Assembly (NCBI RefSeq): GCF_000430745.1
Contig: NZ_AUMP01000001.1
Span: 520,491 to 584,490, forward strand
DNA length: 64,000 bases
DNA from: Fictibacillus gelatini DSM 15865
Lineage (GTDB): Bacteria; Bacillota; Bacilli; Bacillales; Fictibacillaceae
Direction: 5' to 3'
The number at the start of each line of letters is the position of its first letter. Position 1 is the first letter of the stretch. The position numbers and the translations under genes are program-made. This document shows, piece by piece, positions 1-9,147 of the stretch. The notes beneath the pieces were generated by a model, which made no database searches, was not told the DNA's origin, and was given only the letters and a program-made list of their open reading frames with translations.

Positions 1-567
1 GTTGCTGCCAAAGTTAAGCACTTTCGCATTTCCTGACGCTTCAACGAAACTGAAGCCGACAGCAAGCAGCGAAAATAAGAAAAAGGAGCCCGTTCCGCCG
101 CCGAGAAAGCCGTCGTAAAACCCGATCGCAAAGACGACGATTCCGAAAATGACCATCTTTTTCTTCGTCATCCCTTTAAAGGTGGACACCGTCCCCCAGT
201 TTTTTTTGAAAATCGTATAAATCGTCACGATGATCAATAAACAAAGGACGAGCGGTTTCAAGTTTTCCGATGGGATGAGCCTGACAATATAGGCGCCTGA
301 AACCGAACCGAGCACCGCAAGCGGAAACAGCTTTAAGACGAACTTTAAATTAATTTGGCCGGATTTCATAAAAGAAGCCATGCTTGTGAGCGAACAAACG
401 GTGCTTGCCAGCTTATTCGTTCCTAACGCAACGGAAGGAGGAAGCCCGACAAATAATAAAGCCGGTATGGAAATAAGTCCGCCTCCCCCGACGACAGAAT
501 CGATGAATGCCGCGATAAATCCTGCGATGATGATGAACAGCAACAGTTGAAGATGGATATCATGCAT
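1..567 (-). CDS. TSUP (TauE/SafE) family membrane transporter, 3' end beyond window
   Basis: The first 189 codons are visible; the gene runs off the left edge. The protein begins MHDIHLQLLLFIIIAGF and has alternating hydrophobic helices and two glycine-rich TSUP repeats, GGGGLISIPALLF near residue 22 and GGGTGSFF near residue 155. Both are typical of the TauE/SafE family of anion (sulfite, sulfonate or organic acid) exporters. ATG at 567 is preceded by AAGGGG at a good distance. The substrate cannot be read from the sequence. It is transcribed away from nothing obvious upstream and is separated from the acyl-CoA dehydrogenase gene by about 80 bp. Confidence 0.85.
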   Translation of the reverse strand, partial: MHDIHLQLLLFIIIAGFIAAFIDSVVGGGGLISIPALLFVGLPPSVALGTNKLASTVCSLTSMASFMKSGQINLKFVLKLFPLAVLGSVSGAYIVRLIPSENLKPLVLCLLIIVTIYTIFKKNWGTVSTFKGMTKKKMVIFGIVVFAIGFYDGFLGGGTGSFFLFSLLAVGFSFVEASGNAKVLNFGSN

Positions 568-650
568 AGTCTTTTACCCCTTCTTGTTGTAGATAACTAG
601 AATCATAGTAACATAAAAAGCGCATGAATTTTCCATGCGCTTAAACAAAT

Positions 651-1865
651 TTAATGAATTTCATTTAGTGATTTTTTAAATGGCCAGGCCGGAAGCATTT
701 TGCGCAACGTTTTATCCTTACGGTATCCAAGGACGTATTCGGCCTGCATGATCGTATGGATTTCCCGCGTGCCTTCGTAAATGACCGGCGCTTTCGAGTT
801 GCGCAAATAGCGTTCAACCGGATATTCATTCGAATAGCCGTACGCTCCGTGGATTTGGACGGCGTCATTTGCTGCTTCGTTCGCAAAGTCGCACGCCTGC
901 CATTTCGCAAGAGACGTCTCGCGCGTATTCCGTTTTCCTTGATTTTTCAACCAGCCGGCTCGATAAACGAGCAATCTTGACATTTCGAGTCCTGCTTCCA
1001 TTTTCGCGAGCATTTGCTGAACGAGCTGATGCTTTCCGATTTCTTTGCCGAACGTTTTCCGTTCTTCACAATATTTCACGCTCGCCTCTAAACAGGCCAT
1101 AATTGTCCCGCATGCCCCGGCAGCAACGGTGAACCTTCCGTTATCAAGAGCCGACATCGCAATTTTAAAGCCTTCCCCTTCTTCGCCGAGAAGATTTTCT
1201 TTCGGGACTTTCATGTTGTCAAAAAAGATTTCTCCTGTATTGCCCGCGCGAATGCCTAGCTTCCCTTTAATCGCTTTCGACGAAAATCCTTCCATCGTCC
1301 GTTCGACAATAAAACAGGAGATGCCGCGATGTTTTTTGTTTTTATCGGTATAAGCAAAGACGAGAAAATGATCGGCCACATCACAGAGCGAGATCCACGT
1401 TTTTGAACCGTTTAAAATATAATAGTCGCCGTCTTTAACAGCGGTCGTCTGGATGGCTGCCACATCCGAGCCCGCATTCGGTTCGGTCAGCCCGAATGCT
1501 CCGACTTTTTTCCCTTTTGCCTGTGGAATTAAATACTTTTGCTTTTGTTCTTCTGTCCCCCATTGCAGCAATGTGAGACTGTTTAAGCCTGTATGAACGG
1601 AAACTGCCGTCCGAAAAGCGGTGTCGCCTCTTTCTAATTCTTCACAAACGATCGCAAGCGTGTTGTAGTCCATGCCACTTCCGCCATACTCCTCAGGAAT
1701 GCACACGCCCATTAAATCCAATTCACCCAGCCGATTTAGGATGCGGGGTTCGAAATGGTGATTCGCATCCCATTCGCCAATATACGGCATGATTTCCTTG
1801 TCCACGAAACTGCGGACCATTTTTCTTACCATCTCTTGTTCTTCTGTAAAACTGAAATCCATCAT
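651..1865 (-). CDS. acyl-CoA dehydrogenase, glutaryl-CoA dehydrogenase-like
   Basis: Flavoprotein of 404 residues with the full acyl-CoA dehydrogenase layout: N-terminal helical domain, the FAD-side motif AFGLTEPNAGSD near residue 122, the middle beta domain, and the C-terminal helical domain. The C-terminal YEGTREIH carries the catalytic Glu at the glutaryl/isovaleryl-type position, and the tail is like glutaryl-CoA dehydrogenases. ATG at 1865 follows AGGAGG. The CoA transferase gene lies 12 bp upstream in the same direction, which fits glutarate activation followed by oxidation and decarboxylation of glutaryl-CoA to crotonyl-CoA. Family assignment is firm; glutaryl-CoA as substrate is inferred. 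Confidence 0.88.
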   Translation of the reverse strand: MMDFSFTEEQEMVRKMVRSFVDKEIMPYIGEWDANHHFEPRILNRLGELDLMGVCIPEEYGGSGMDYNTLAIVCEELERGDTAFRTAVSVHTGLNSLTLLQWGTEEQKQKYLIPQAKGKKVGAFGLTEPNAGSDVAAIQTTAVKDGDYYILNGSKTWISLCDVADHFLVFAYTDKNKKHRGISCFIVERTMEGFSSKAIKGKLGIRAGNTGEIFFDNMKVPKENLLGEEGEGFKIAMSALDNGRFTVAAGACGTIMACLEASVKYCEERKTFGKEIGKHQLVQQMLAKMEAGLEMSRLLVYRAGWLKNQGKRNTRETSLAKWQACDFANEAANDAVQIHGAYGYSNEYPVERYLRNSKAPVIYEGTREIHTIMQAEYVLGYRKDKTLRKMLPAWPFKKSLNEIH

Positions 1866-1877
1866 GAATCCTTCCTC

Positions 1878-3068
1878 CTAAACGATTTTTTGCTCTTTGA
1901 AAGCTTGAATGATTTTTTCCGAATAGCCTAATTCCGCTAAAATCTCATCCGTATGTTCACCGGCAAGCGGGGGATGTCTGTTCATCCCAACCGGTGTTCT
2001 CGATAGCTTTAAAGGACTTCCGACAAGCTGAATTTGGCCAGCTTTCGGATGATTGACGTTCACCACCATTTCGCGCGCATGAACATGTTCATCCTCAAAT
2101 ACTTCTTTCATTGTCCGGATCGGACCACATGGAATTTTCTGTTCATTCAAACGTTCAATCCATTCCTTCGTCGTTCTTTCTTTCAGCGATTTTTCAAGAA
2201 TGCCGATCAGTTCCGTACGGTTTTCAAGTCGGCAGGGATTGGTCTTAAACTTCGGATCGTCTGATAAGCCGGCCAGATTAAGCAGCCCACATAGTTTCCG
2301 AAATTGATTGTCATTTCCTACAGCAATGACAATCTCGCCGTCCAGCGTTTCGAACGATTGATAGGGAACGATATTCGGATGTTGATTCCCGAGCCGCCCT
2401 GGCACGTTTCCAGAAATGAGAAAATTGCTTGCGACATTGACAAGAGTGCTCAATTGTGAGTCAAATAACGAAAGGTCGATGTTCTGCCCTTCTCCTGAAC
2501 GATTCCTTTCATTGATGGCTGCAAGAATGCCGATCACTGCATACAGCCCTGTCAAAACGTCGGAAATGGCGACTCCGACCTTCATCGGCCCGCTCTCTTC
2601 ACTCCCGGTAATACTCATCAATCCGCTGAGCGCTTGAATGATAAAATCATAGCCTGGAAGATGTTCATACGGACCGTTATGGCCGAATCCCGTAATTGAA
2701 CAATAAATGATTTTCGGGTTCGCTTTTTTCATTGTTTCATAATCTAAAGCCCATTTCTCCATCGTTTTGCTTTTGAAATTTTCAATGACAACGTCGGACG
2801 TGTTGATTAATTTTTTGATAATCTTTCTGCCTTCTTCTGTCTTCAAGTTGACCGTCATCGCCCTCTTGTTCCGATTCGCACACAAATAGTAAGCACTTTC
2901 TCCGCCAGCAAACGGTGGTCCCCACTCTCTCGTTTCATCGCTTCCCCCTGGAGCTTCGACTTTAATGACATCCGCCCCTAAATCTCCCAAAATCATCGTG
3001 CAAAAAGGACCGGCTAACACTCTTGTTAAATCTACTATTCTTATCCCGCTTAAAGGTCCCGGCAACAT
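1878..3068 (-). CDS. CaiB/BaiF type III CoA transferase (glutarate CoA-transferase-like)
   Basis: Protein of 396 residues starting LPGPLSGIRIVDLTRVLAGP, the signature opening of family III CoA transferases. The segment around residue 140, PGYDFIIQALSGLMSITG, carries the Asp expected to form the acyl-anhydride intermediate and is closest to succinyl-CoA:glutarate CoA transferases. It is the first gene of a two-gene unit with the acyl-CoA dehydrogenase, so a glutarate (lysine or dicarboxylate) degradation module is likely. AAAGG precedes ATG at 3068. A terminator-like hairpin 120 bp upstream separates it from the ABC transporter genes. Confidence 0.87.
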   Translation of the reverse strand: MLPGPLSGIRIVDLTRVLAGPFCTMILGDLGADVIKVEAPGGSDETREWGPPFAGGESAYYLCANRNKRAMTVNLKTEEGRKIIKKLINTSDVVIENFKSKTMEKWALDYETMKKANPKIIYCSITGFGHNGPYEHLPGYDFIIQALSGLMSITGSEESGPMKVGVAISDVLTGLYAVIGILAAINERNRSGEGQNIDLSLFDSQLSTLVNVASNFLISGNVPGRLGNQHPNIVPYQSFETLDGEIVIAVGNDNQFRKLCGLLNLAGLSDDPKFKTNPCRLENRTELIGILEKSLKERTTKEWIERLNEQKIPCGPIRTMKEVFEDEHVHAREMVVNVNHPKAGQIQLVGSPLKLSRTPVGMNRHPPLAGEHTDEILAELGYSEKIIQAFKEQKIV

Positions 3069-3187
3069 TGTTCACCATCCTTTGTTAAAAACTTAACTTT
3101 GATCAGAGTGGCACTTCTACTTCGAACTTAAAAGCCCACAACATCGATGGCTCTGATCTGCTAATTTTTATCGTTAAACAAAAACAA

Positions 3188-3226
3188 AGCCAGCTATATC
3201 ATTGAAAAAACATGATATAACTGGCT
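3188..3226 (-). terminator. Rho-independent terminator after ABC permease gene
   Basis: A 15-bp near-perfect stem (AGCCAGTTATATCATG on the minus strand against its complement) with an A/T loop is followed on the minus strand by TTTGTTTTTG. It sits downstream of the permease gene and upstream of the CoA transferase promoter. Confidence 0.8.
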
Positions 3227-3366
3227 CTGATCTACTTGAATGCTTCGGGAAACGAAGTCATATAGATTCCACAGTTACTTTTTTATCGATTTGACTGCTC
3301 TTATTATAGCAACCATCTCTACGCGTAGTCAACAGTCTATTTCGACAATTCTAATTTTTGAATCAA

Positions 3367-4035
3367 CTACTCTTCCCTTCCCGCAAGCTTCCTTTCCATT
3401 AAATGGACCAGTCCTGTTAATAGTAGGACAAGGGCGAAATAATAACAGGCTACGATAATCAAATAGGTTAAGTCGTCAAAGGTTCGTGCTCCCTGGGTTG
3501 TTGCCACATTAAAAAGCTCTGCCAATGACACAAACGCGGCCAGTGAAGAATCTTTCAAACCGATGATAAACTGGTTCCCGAGCGGCGGAAGGGCGCGCGG
3601 GAATGCTTGCGGTAAAATGACTTCCTTCATCGTCGTTGACGCACTCATTCCGAGCGATCGCCCAGCTTCGAGCTGGCCTTTACTGATCGATTGGATAGCC
3701 CCCCGGAAAATTTCGGCAATATACGCGCCGTTATGCAAAGCGAGTCCCAGAGTCGCGGACCAATAGGCAGAAATCCCTAATTGCGTCAATCCAAAATAAA
3801 AGATGAAAATTTGGACGATTAAAGGCGTTCCTCGAATAATCGCAATGTAGGCATTTGCAATCCCGTTTAAAATTTTATTGTTGGATATTTTTAAAAAGGC
3901 GAAGAATAGGCCGATGACAATCGCAATTAAAATTGAAACGGCAGTAATGGCGATCGTCCAGCCGAGCCCTTTTAAAAATAAAGGATAGCTATCGATCAAT
4001 ACGTTAAAAAAATGGCGAATTGCAGGGCAAGTCAA
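3367..4035 (-). CDS. amino-acid ABC transporter permease (His/Glu/cystine type)
   Basis: Membrane protein of 222 residues with five predicted helices and the ABC permease EAA loop (EAGRSLGMSASTTMKEVILPQAFPRALPPLGNQ, residues about 140-172). The motif IIRGTPLIVQIFIFYF is characteristic of polar amino-acid permeases. The start is a TTG only three bases after AAAGGAG, so the exact N-terminus is uncertain. It lies about 30 bp after the substrate-binding lipoprotein gene. No ATPase gene follows, unlike the usual binding protein-permease-ATPase order, so the ATPase must be encoded elsewhere. Confidence 0.85.
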   Translation of the reverse strand: MTCPAIRHFFNVLIDSYPLFLKGLGWTIAITAVSILIAIVIGLFFAFLKISNNKILNGIANAYIAIIRGTPLIVQIFIFYFGLTQLGISAYWSATLGLALHNGAYIAEIFRGAIQSISKGQLEAGRSLGMSASTTMKEVILPQAFPRALPPLGNQFIIGLKDSSLAAFVSLAELFNVATTQGARTFDDLTYLIIVACYYFALVLLLTGLVHLMERKLAGREE

Positions 4036-4066
4036 TCACTCCTTTCTCGCAAACCAAGTATTCTTG

Positions 4067-4852
4067 TTACGGTTTTTCCGTAATGTCAGCACCGACGTAT
4101 TTTTCACTTAACTCTTTTAACTTGCCGGTTTTCCGTAAATGGTCGAGTGCTTTATTAACTGCCTTCAATAGATGCGTATCTTTTTTTGAAACAGCAATTC
4201 CTTGTTCACTGACTCCCAATACTTTTACTTCTTTCACTTTAAATCCTTTTTTTATCGCCTGCTTTCCGGTAATCGAGTCGGTAATCACTGCATCATGCTT
4301 TCCATCGCTTAATGCCCGAAGCGCCGTGACATCGGAATCATAGACGGCAATATCTTTTGTATATTTGGAAGCTTCTTTTTCATATGTCGACCCTTTTGAA
4401 ACCGCAACACTTTTCCCCTTTAAATCAGACACGTCTTTAATATCGCTATTCGGCTTCGCATAAAGAACAGGGCCCGAGTAGTAATAAGGAGTTGAAAAAT
4501 TGACCGATTTCTTTCGCTCCGGTGTGATCGTATGACTGGCGACCGCCGCGTCAAACCGATTCGTTTTCACTGCGGAAATAATCCCGTAAAACTTAAACTG
4601 GCTCACTTTCGGCTTAACCCCTAATTCTTTGGCAATCGCCTGACCGACGGCAACATCAAACCCATCAAGTGACCCGTCTTTTTTCACAAAACTAAATGGG
4701 GCAAATTCACCTGAAACGGCGTAATGAAAGACGCCATTTTCATTTAATTCAACCTTTTCCCCATTGGCTGTTTTTGTCATATTTGACCCGCAGCCTGAAA
4801 GGACGAAGATAAATAGTGCAACTCCAACGACCAATTTTGAAACTTTCCCCAT
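4067..4852 (-). CDS. amino-acid ABC transporter substrate-binding lipoprotein
   Basis: Protein of 261 residues with a lipoprotein signal peptide and lipobox LSGC (Cys at residue 21), followed by the two-lobed family 3 binding-protein fold. FDVAVGQAIAKELGVKP, FDAAVASHTITPERKKSVNFSTPYYYSG and the final helix-rich ELSEKYVGADI are typical of TcyA/GlnH-type proteins that deliver polar amino acids or cystine. A strong GAGGAGGGA ribosome binding site precedes ATG at 4852. It is the first gene of a unit with the downstream permease. The ligand is not determined. Confidence 0.88.
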   Translation of the reverse strand: MGKVSKLVVGVALFIFVLSGCGSNMTKTANGEKVELNENGVFHYAVSGEFAPFSFVKKDGSLDGFDVAVGQAIAKELGVKPKVSQFKFYGIISAVKTNRFDAAVASHTITPERKKSVNFSTPYYYSGPVLYAKPNSDIKDVSDLKGKSVAVSKGSTYEKEASKYTKDIAVYDSDVTALRALSDGKHDAVITDSITGKQAIKKGFKVKEVKVLGVSEQGIAVSKKDTHLLKAVNKALDHLRKTGKLKELSEKYVGADITEKP

Positions 4853-5202
4853 TCCATTCCCTCCTCGTTACGTTTAATAGTTTAGAATTTTCATATAATA
4901 ATACATCTATTCTCCTATTCATACCACCGGCTTTAGATATGGGCATTTCTTACTAAAAGCCTATTAACATGGGAATGGTCTTGATCAACATACATTTATA
5001 AAAAATCAAAATAGGACAATTGATCTATTATTTTCGTTTGCTGTAACCGGTTAGAAAAGAAATGGCCCTCTCCTACTTAAGTCATAGTAATATCCCTTTG
5101 CCATTGTCGACTTTCTACATCGAACGGCCTATTGTCCACTTCATTTTTTTACCATATGATGATTATGAAAATTCAAAAAAAATAATCGTTAGGGGAGATT
5201 GT
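4853..5202. promoter_or_regulatory. Divergent intergenic region, no recognisable control element
   Basis: This 350-bp AT-rich stretch separates the ABC transporter genes from the divergently transcribed M36 protease. An open frame from 5062 runs into the protease, but the signal peptide and the AGGGGAG ribosome binding site place the true start at 5203. No riboswitch or convincing operator was found. It must hold both promoters. Confidence 0.4.
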
Positions 5203-6726
5203 ATGGGAAAGAGTAAAAAAGTAATTGCCGCCTTATCAACCGCTATATTGCTTACTGCACCTGTTTCAACTGTCGCCGCAAAAACGAACATGCCTGTAAA
5301 AGCAACTGAAAAAAAAGAGTTCGACACTCGTACTCTAGCAGAACAATACTTGAAGAAACATGCAAAAACCTACAAAATGAAAAGCAATCTTTCCGATCTA
5401 AAGTATGTCACAACCATTTCTACTCAACATGGTTCCTACGTCAGGTTCGAGCAGACGATCAACAACGCCCCTGTTTTTACGAAGGAAGTTACAGTTACAG
5501 TTACCGTTACCCCTCATGGAAAGGTCGCGCTCGTCGTATCAGACTACACGCCTTATGAAAAAGTAGAAACCATTAAGGACAAGCTGTCAAAAGATGAGGC
5601 CGAAAAGAAAGCGGTCCATTCGATGAAAACAAAAACGGCCGAAAAGTGGATGGCAGATTCTAAAGAATTCGGCTATATCATTAAAGATGGCGTTGCCATT
5701 CCGACCTATCGTGTGATTGTGAAAACAGATGATCAAGGTAACGAGTGGGAAACGTATGTCCACGCCGGGGACGGAACCGTTTTAAAGAAAAAAGATTTGC
5801 TTCAGCACGCTACGGGCTCTGGCAAAGTATTTTTGCCGAACCCTGTGGAGTCCCAGGGGGCGGCGACCGGTTTAAACGATAACCGCGATAAAGATTCAAC
5901 CGCGCTTAACCATCAATTGAAAGCGGTTACACTTGTAGGATTGGATGGATCCGGGTATTTACGCGGAACGTATGCTAACATTAACTCGAAAGCGAAAACG
6001 TATTCGGCAACCAATACGTTCAACTTTACCCGTTCATCAGACAGCTTTGAAGATGTAATGGCCTATTATCATATTGATACGGAGCAACGCTACATTCAAT
6101 CTCTCGGTTTTACAAACATTAACAACCGTTCAATAAAGGCGAACGTCAATACGTATACACAGGATAATTCGTTTTACTCCCCTTCTACTAAAGAATTGAC
6201 ATTTGGGTCGGGAGGCGTGGATGATGCAGAAGATGCAGGCGTCATTATTCATGAATACGGCCATTCTATCCAGGACAACCAGGTTCCAGGCTTTGGGAAT
6301 TCTGCGGAAGGCGGGGCGATGGGAGAAGGATTCGGCGACTTTTTAGGCGCTACCTACGAAGATGCGACATCAAGCGCCAGCTTCGGCAAAGCCTGTGTCG
6401 CCGAATGGGATGCAACCTCTTATTCATCTTCCAATCCGCCTTGCCTCCGCCGTTTGGATGAGAACAAAGTGTATCCGAAAGACTGGAGCGGGGAAGTTCA
6501 TGCGGATGGCGAAATATGGTCACAGGGCTTATACGAGATGGCTCAGGCGTTTGGCCGCGATGTCGCAACGAAAATCATTTTGCAATCCCACTGGTCACTG
6601 ACACCGAACGCAACGTTCCACGATGGGGCAAAAGCGATCAAACAAGCGGACATGGCTTTATATGGAGGTGCACACGCGTCGCAAATCGATGCCATCTGGA
6701 AAGCAAGGGGAATTTCAACAAACTAA
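5203..6726 (+). CDS. secreted M36 (fungalysin-like) zinc metallopeptidase
   Basis: Protein of 507 residues. A signal peptide ends near VSTVAA (residue 26); an FTP/PepSY-type propeptide follows to about residue 195, then the catalytic domain. The zinc motif HEYGH is at residues 350-354 with SAEGGAMGEGFGDFLG about 15 residues later supplying the third zinc ligand (Glu375), which is the M36 rather than the M4 arrangement. ATG at 5203 is eight bases or so after AGGGGAG. It is monocistronic and ends in a terminator. Role: extracellular protein degradation. The N-terminal extension seen in the open frame upstream is not part of the protein. Confidence 0.88.
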   Translation: MGKSKKVIAALSTAILLTAPVSTVAAKTNMPVKATEKKEFDTRTLAEQYLKKHAKTYKMKSNLSDLKYVTTISTQHGSYVRFEQTINNAPVFTKEVTVTVTVTPHGKVALVVSDYTPYEKVETIKDKLSKDEAEKKAVHSMKTKTAEKWMADSKEFGYIIKDGVAIPTYRVIVKTDDQGNEWETYVHAGDGTVLKKKDLLQHATGSGKVFLPNPVESQGAATGLNDNRDKDSTALNHQLKAVTLVGLDGSGYLRGTYANINSKAKTYSATNTFNFTRSSDSFEDVMAYYHIDTEQRYIQSLGFTNINNRSIKANVNTYTQDNSFYSPSTKELTFGSGGVDDAEDAGVIIHEYGHSIQDNQVPGFGNSAEGGAMGEGFGDFLGATYEDATSSASFGKACVAEWDATSYSSSNPPCLRRLDENKVYPKDWSGEVHADGEIWSQGLYEMAQAFGRDVATKIILQSHWSLTPNATFHDGAKAIKQADMALYGGAHASQIDAIWKARGISTN

Positions 6727-6732
6727 TCGGAG

Positions 6733-6766
6733 AAAGCCGCTGTTTTTTATACAGGCGGCTTTTTTT
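6733..6766 (+). terminator. terminator of the M36 protease gene
   Basis: AAAGCCGCTGT and ACAGGCGGCT form a stem with one unpaired base, followed by seven T residues, immediately after the protease stop codon. Confidence 0.9.
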
Positions 6767-6825
6767 GGTCCATCCATGCCACTTCTTCTCCTCTCCGAAC
6801 CTTTATTTATCAACGGAGTCTTTTT

Positions 6826-6937
6826 ATTCGTCTAATCCGGGCACTTATTCGTCTATGAAGGACGTTTACTCGTCAAAATCATCCACTTATTCGTCTTAGA
6901 AAACTTTTATTCGTCTATTCCACCAATTTATTCGTCT
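6826..6937. repeat. 21-bp phased array of TTATTCGTCTA units (GACGAATAA class)
   Basis: Six copies of (T)TATTCGTCTA begin with their A at 6826, 6847, 6868, 6889, 6909 and 6930, giving steps of 21, 21, 21, 20 and 21 bp. The 10-12 bp between units are unrelated to one another. The third unit is degenerate (TACTCGTCA). The array fills the gap between the protease terminator and the 3' end of the convergent lactate permease gene. It belongs with five other arrays in this window. Confidence 0.85.
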
Positions 6938-6944
6938 AAATGCC

Positions 6945-8435
6945 TCAATGCAGGAAAAAGCTCATGACACTAATAATAAGCAGTGCTCCAACAACAATGA
7001 ACGCTATTTCTTTGATCAGCCTTGTTTGTTCTTCCCGGACGTTGCAAAGCTCGGCGCCTAACACCACTCTGAATGGAGAGCCCATCGTCGCATGAGAGCC
7101 GCTTGCATTTTGGATCGCGATAATCAGCTCATTTGAAATGCCTAGTTGTTTTGCCGTATGTGCCTGGAGCGGAATAAACATCGCATTTGATCCAGTATTG
7201 CTTCCTGTAAGATAGCCTCCTAATCCGCCAATGAATGGCGAAATGAACAAATACGAACTGCCAAAAATGATGGCAAGCCTATTCGATAATTGCCCGATCA
7301 TCCCTGATTCCGTCATGATTTCGGCAATCGCCACAAAACAAGTCGTCGATATCATAAACGGAACCCATTGCTTCACTGCGTTAATATAAGCTGTTTTTAT
7401 CTCATGGCCATCCATTTTGAAAATAACTACGGTAAAAATGCACGTAACCAACAGCCAGAACCCCGGTGAATATAGAAGCGGCATGGAAAACGAAAAAGCG
7501 GGCAAATCAATGACAGCCGTTGAAAGCAACCATTGTTTAATCGGAGGAACGAGCCGCGTAACAAAAATTAGCGCCGTCAAAAATAAATACGGACTAAACA
7601 CTTTTAACATTCCATATTTCGTTTCTTCCTTAGCCGCTGAAACAAAAGTTCGGGCATCCGAGCCTGACCTTTTGGAAGCAAACGTGATCATGCAAAGCTG
7701 GGCAAGAAGCGTCACCATTGAACTCAATACACCGGCGAGTTCGACGCTGACAAACTGATTAAACAAACAAATACAAATCGAAAAGATGGCAACAAGAAAA
7801 ACAATTTCTTTCCATTTTTTCTTTAAAGCACTGGCCCCTCCTGTAATCAAGGCTGCTATAATTAAAAAATAAAAAAATACCGGAATGCTTAAAATGGCGC
7901 TTCCCATTCCAATCTTTTCAAGAGGAACCCCGCTGAGCTCCGCACCGATGACTGTACCAGTTGAAAGCGCTCCCCATGGCACGGCAAGCATTCCGATTAG
8001 CCCGATTAATACTGCTTTTCTTCCGGGAAACCCGAGTGCATAAAGTATTGGCGAAAGAATAACGAATGAAATGCCAAAGCCTGTCGCCGATTCCAATAAC
8101 GGCGCAAACCCGATAACGATCAACAACACTTGCGCCAGTTTATCAGAAGTGACATTCGTAATGAAAGTGGCTACTGACGTAATCACTCCTTTTTCATTCA
8201 TCAGATGATAAAGAAAAAGACCAAAGAACAATACATAGGCAGCTATAAACGAAATCAATCCTCCTTTAGCCACTTCATGGACGATTTTTTCGCTATTCAG
8301 GTGAAATGAAGAAAAATGAACAAGTAAGATGCAAAGTACAAGTACAATGAGACCAGCTTTTACCGCAGTCAACCGAAAGCCAAAGAGCAGCCCAAAAATA
8401 CATAATAGTGGCAGCAACGCAATAAACGTATTCAC
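6945..8435 (-). CDS. L-lactate permease (LctP) family transporter
   Basis: Membrane protein of 496 residues, about 50 shorter than classical LctP, with some 12 hydrophobic helices. Family motifs include ESATGFGISFVILSPILYALGF (residues about 113-134), GALSTGTVIGAEL, and the C-terminal GGYLTGSNTGSNAMFIPLQ and NASGSHATMGSPFRVVLGAEL. These are the hallmark LctP substrate-region repeats for lactate or glycolate uptake. It is divergent from an XRE-cupin regulator, with a perfect palindrome in the shared promoter region that probably serves as the operator. Confidence 0.88.
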   Translation of the reverse strand: MNTFIALLPLLCIFGLLFGFRLTAVKAGLIVLVLCILLVHFSSFHLNSEKIVHEVAKGGLISFIAAYVLFFGLFLYHLMNEKGVITSVATFITNVTSDKLAQVLLIVIGFAPLLESATGFGISFVILSPILYALGFPGRKAVLIGLIGMLAVPWGALSTGTVIGAELSGVPLEKIGMGSAILSIPVFFYFLIIAALITGGASALKKKWKEIVFLVAIFSICICLFNQFVSVELAGVLSSMVTLLAQLCMITFASKRSGSDARTFVSAAKEETKYGMLKVFSPYLFLTALIFVTRLVPPIKQWLLSTAVIDLPAFSFSMPLLYSPGFWLLVTCIFTVVIFKMDGHEIKTAYINAVKQWVPFMISTTCFVAIAEIMTESGMIGQLSNRLAIIFGSSYLFISPFIGGLGGYLTGSNTGSNAMFIPLQAHTAKQLGISNELIIAIQNASGSHATMGSPFRVVLGAELCNVREEQTRLIKEIAFIVVGALLIISVMSFFLH

Positions 8436-8464
8436 TTCATCTTCCCCCCTCGAAATGAAGATTA

Positions 8465-8484
8465 AAATATACTATAGTATATTT
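8465..8484. promoter_or_regulatory. 20-bp perfect palindrome, probable operator of the XRE-cupin regulator
   Basis: AAATATACTATAGTATATTT is its own reverse complement and lies in the 120-bp gap between the divergent lctP-like and XRE-cupin genes, 30 bp from the permease start. A related site (GTATA-N2-AT-N2-TATAC) lies in the equivalent position beside the second XRE-cupin gene at 21.8 kb, which supports an operator role. Confidence 0.6.
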
Positions 8485-8556
8485 ATCATCACCTATTCAG
8501 TTAACAAAATCAAGATTTTTTTCTCCTATAGTAGAATACAGAAAGGGCTTTTAACG

Positions 8557-9108
8557 ATGAATTTTGGTCAACGATTAAAACAAGAACGAAAAAAAAGGGA
8601 CTTAACGTTAGATGAACTCCAGCAAAAATGCGGTGTCAGCCGTTCGATGCTATCGAAAATAGAACGAGGCGAAAAAAACCCGACGATTGCTGTTGTGGCA
8701 GAAATTGCGAGAGGGCTTGATGTCACTGTTTCCCAATTGCTCGGGGAAGATGAGGAGCAGGAAGTTATTATGATAAAGAAAGATCAACGATATACGTATA
8801 AAGATCCGGCAAGCGGATTTGAGCGCCATGTATTATCTCCGATTTTGCCTGCCAAAGGGATCGAGTTTATTTTAAATATTATCCCGGCCGGCCAATCTTC
8901 CGGGAAGTTCCCGCCCCATCCTAAAGGAACGAAAGAATACATCACCGTTACAAGCGGCACTCTGAATTTAGAACTAAACGGAAAACCACATGTTTTAAAT
9001 GAAGGGGATTCGATCTATTTTGATGCGGATGTTTACCATCAATTCACCAACATAGGCAATTGTGAATGCTCCTATTATTTAGTCATTGATTCCCGAACGA
9101 TTAAATAA
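8557..9108 (+). CDS. XRE-family regulator with C-terminal cupin sensor domain
   Basis: Protein of 183 residues. The N-terminal helix-turn-helix (RLKQERKKRDLTLDELQQKCGVSRSMLSKIERGEKNPTIAVV split over residues 5-50) is followed by a cupin barrel near residues 110-180 (PPHPKGTKEYITVTSGTL, then GDSIYFDADVYHQF). GAAAGGG precedes ATG at 8557; the frame is open further upstream but into the promoter. Such proteins sense small metabolites through the cupin. Its divergent partner is the lactate-permease-like gene, so control of organic-acid uptake is the likely role. Confidence 0.87.
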   Translation: MNFGQRLKQERKKRDLTLDELQQKCGVSRSMLSKIERGEKNPTIAVVAEIARGLDVTVSQLLGEDEEQEVIMIKKDQRYTYKDPASGFERHVLSPILPAKGIEFILNIIPAGQSSGKFPPHPKGTKEYITVTSGTLNLELNGKPHVLNEGDSIYFDADVYHQFTNIGNCECSYYLVIDSRTIK

Positions 9109-9135
9109 GCCTATGGAACGCGATCCATAGGCTTA
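9106..9135. terminator. bidirectional terminator between XRE-cupin and bdbC genes
   Basis: TAAGCCTATGGA and TCCATAGGCTTA form a 12-bp perfect stem with a six-base loop starting in the stop codon of the regulator; T-rich sequence follows on the plus strand. It serves two convergent genes. Confidence 0.8.
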
Positions 9136-9147
9136 TATTCTTGCTTT

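Noticed and set aside
5062..5202. N-terminal extension of the M36 protease
   Set aside because: The signal peptide and ribosome binding site place the start at 5203.
6826..6937. CRISPR array
   Set aside because: Units are only 9-10 bp with 11-12 bp spacers, period 21, no leader and no cas genes.
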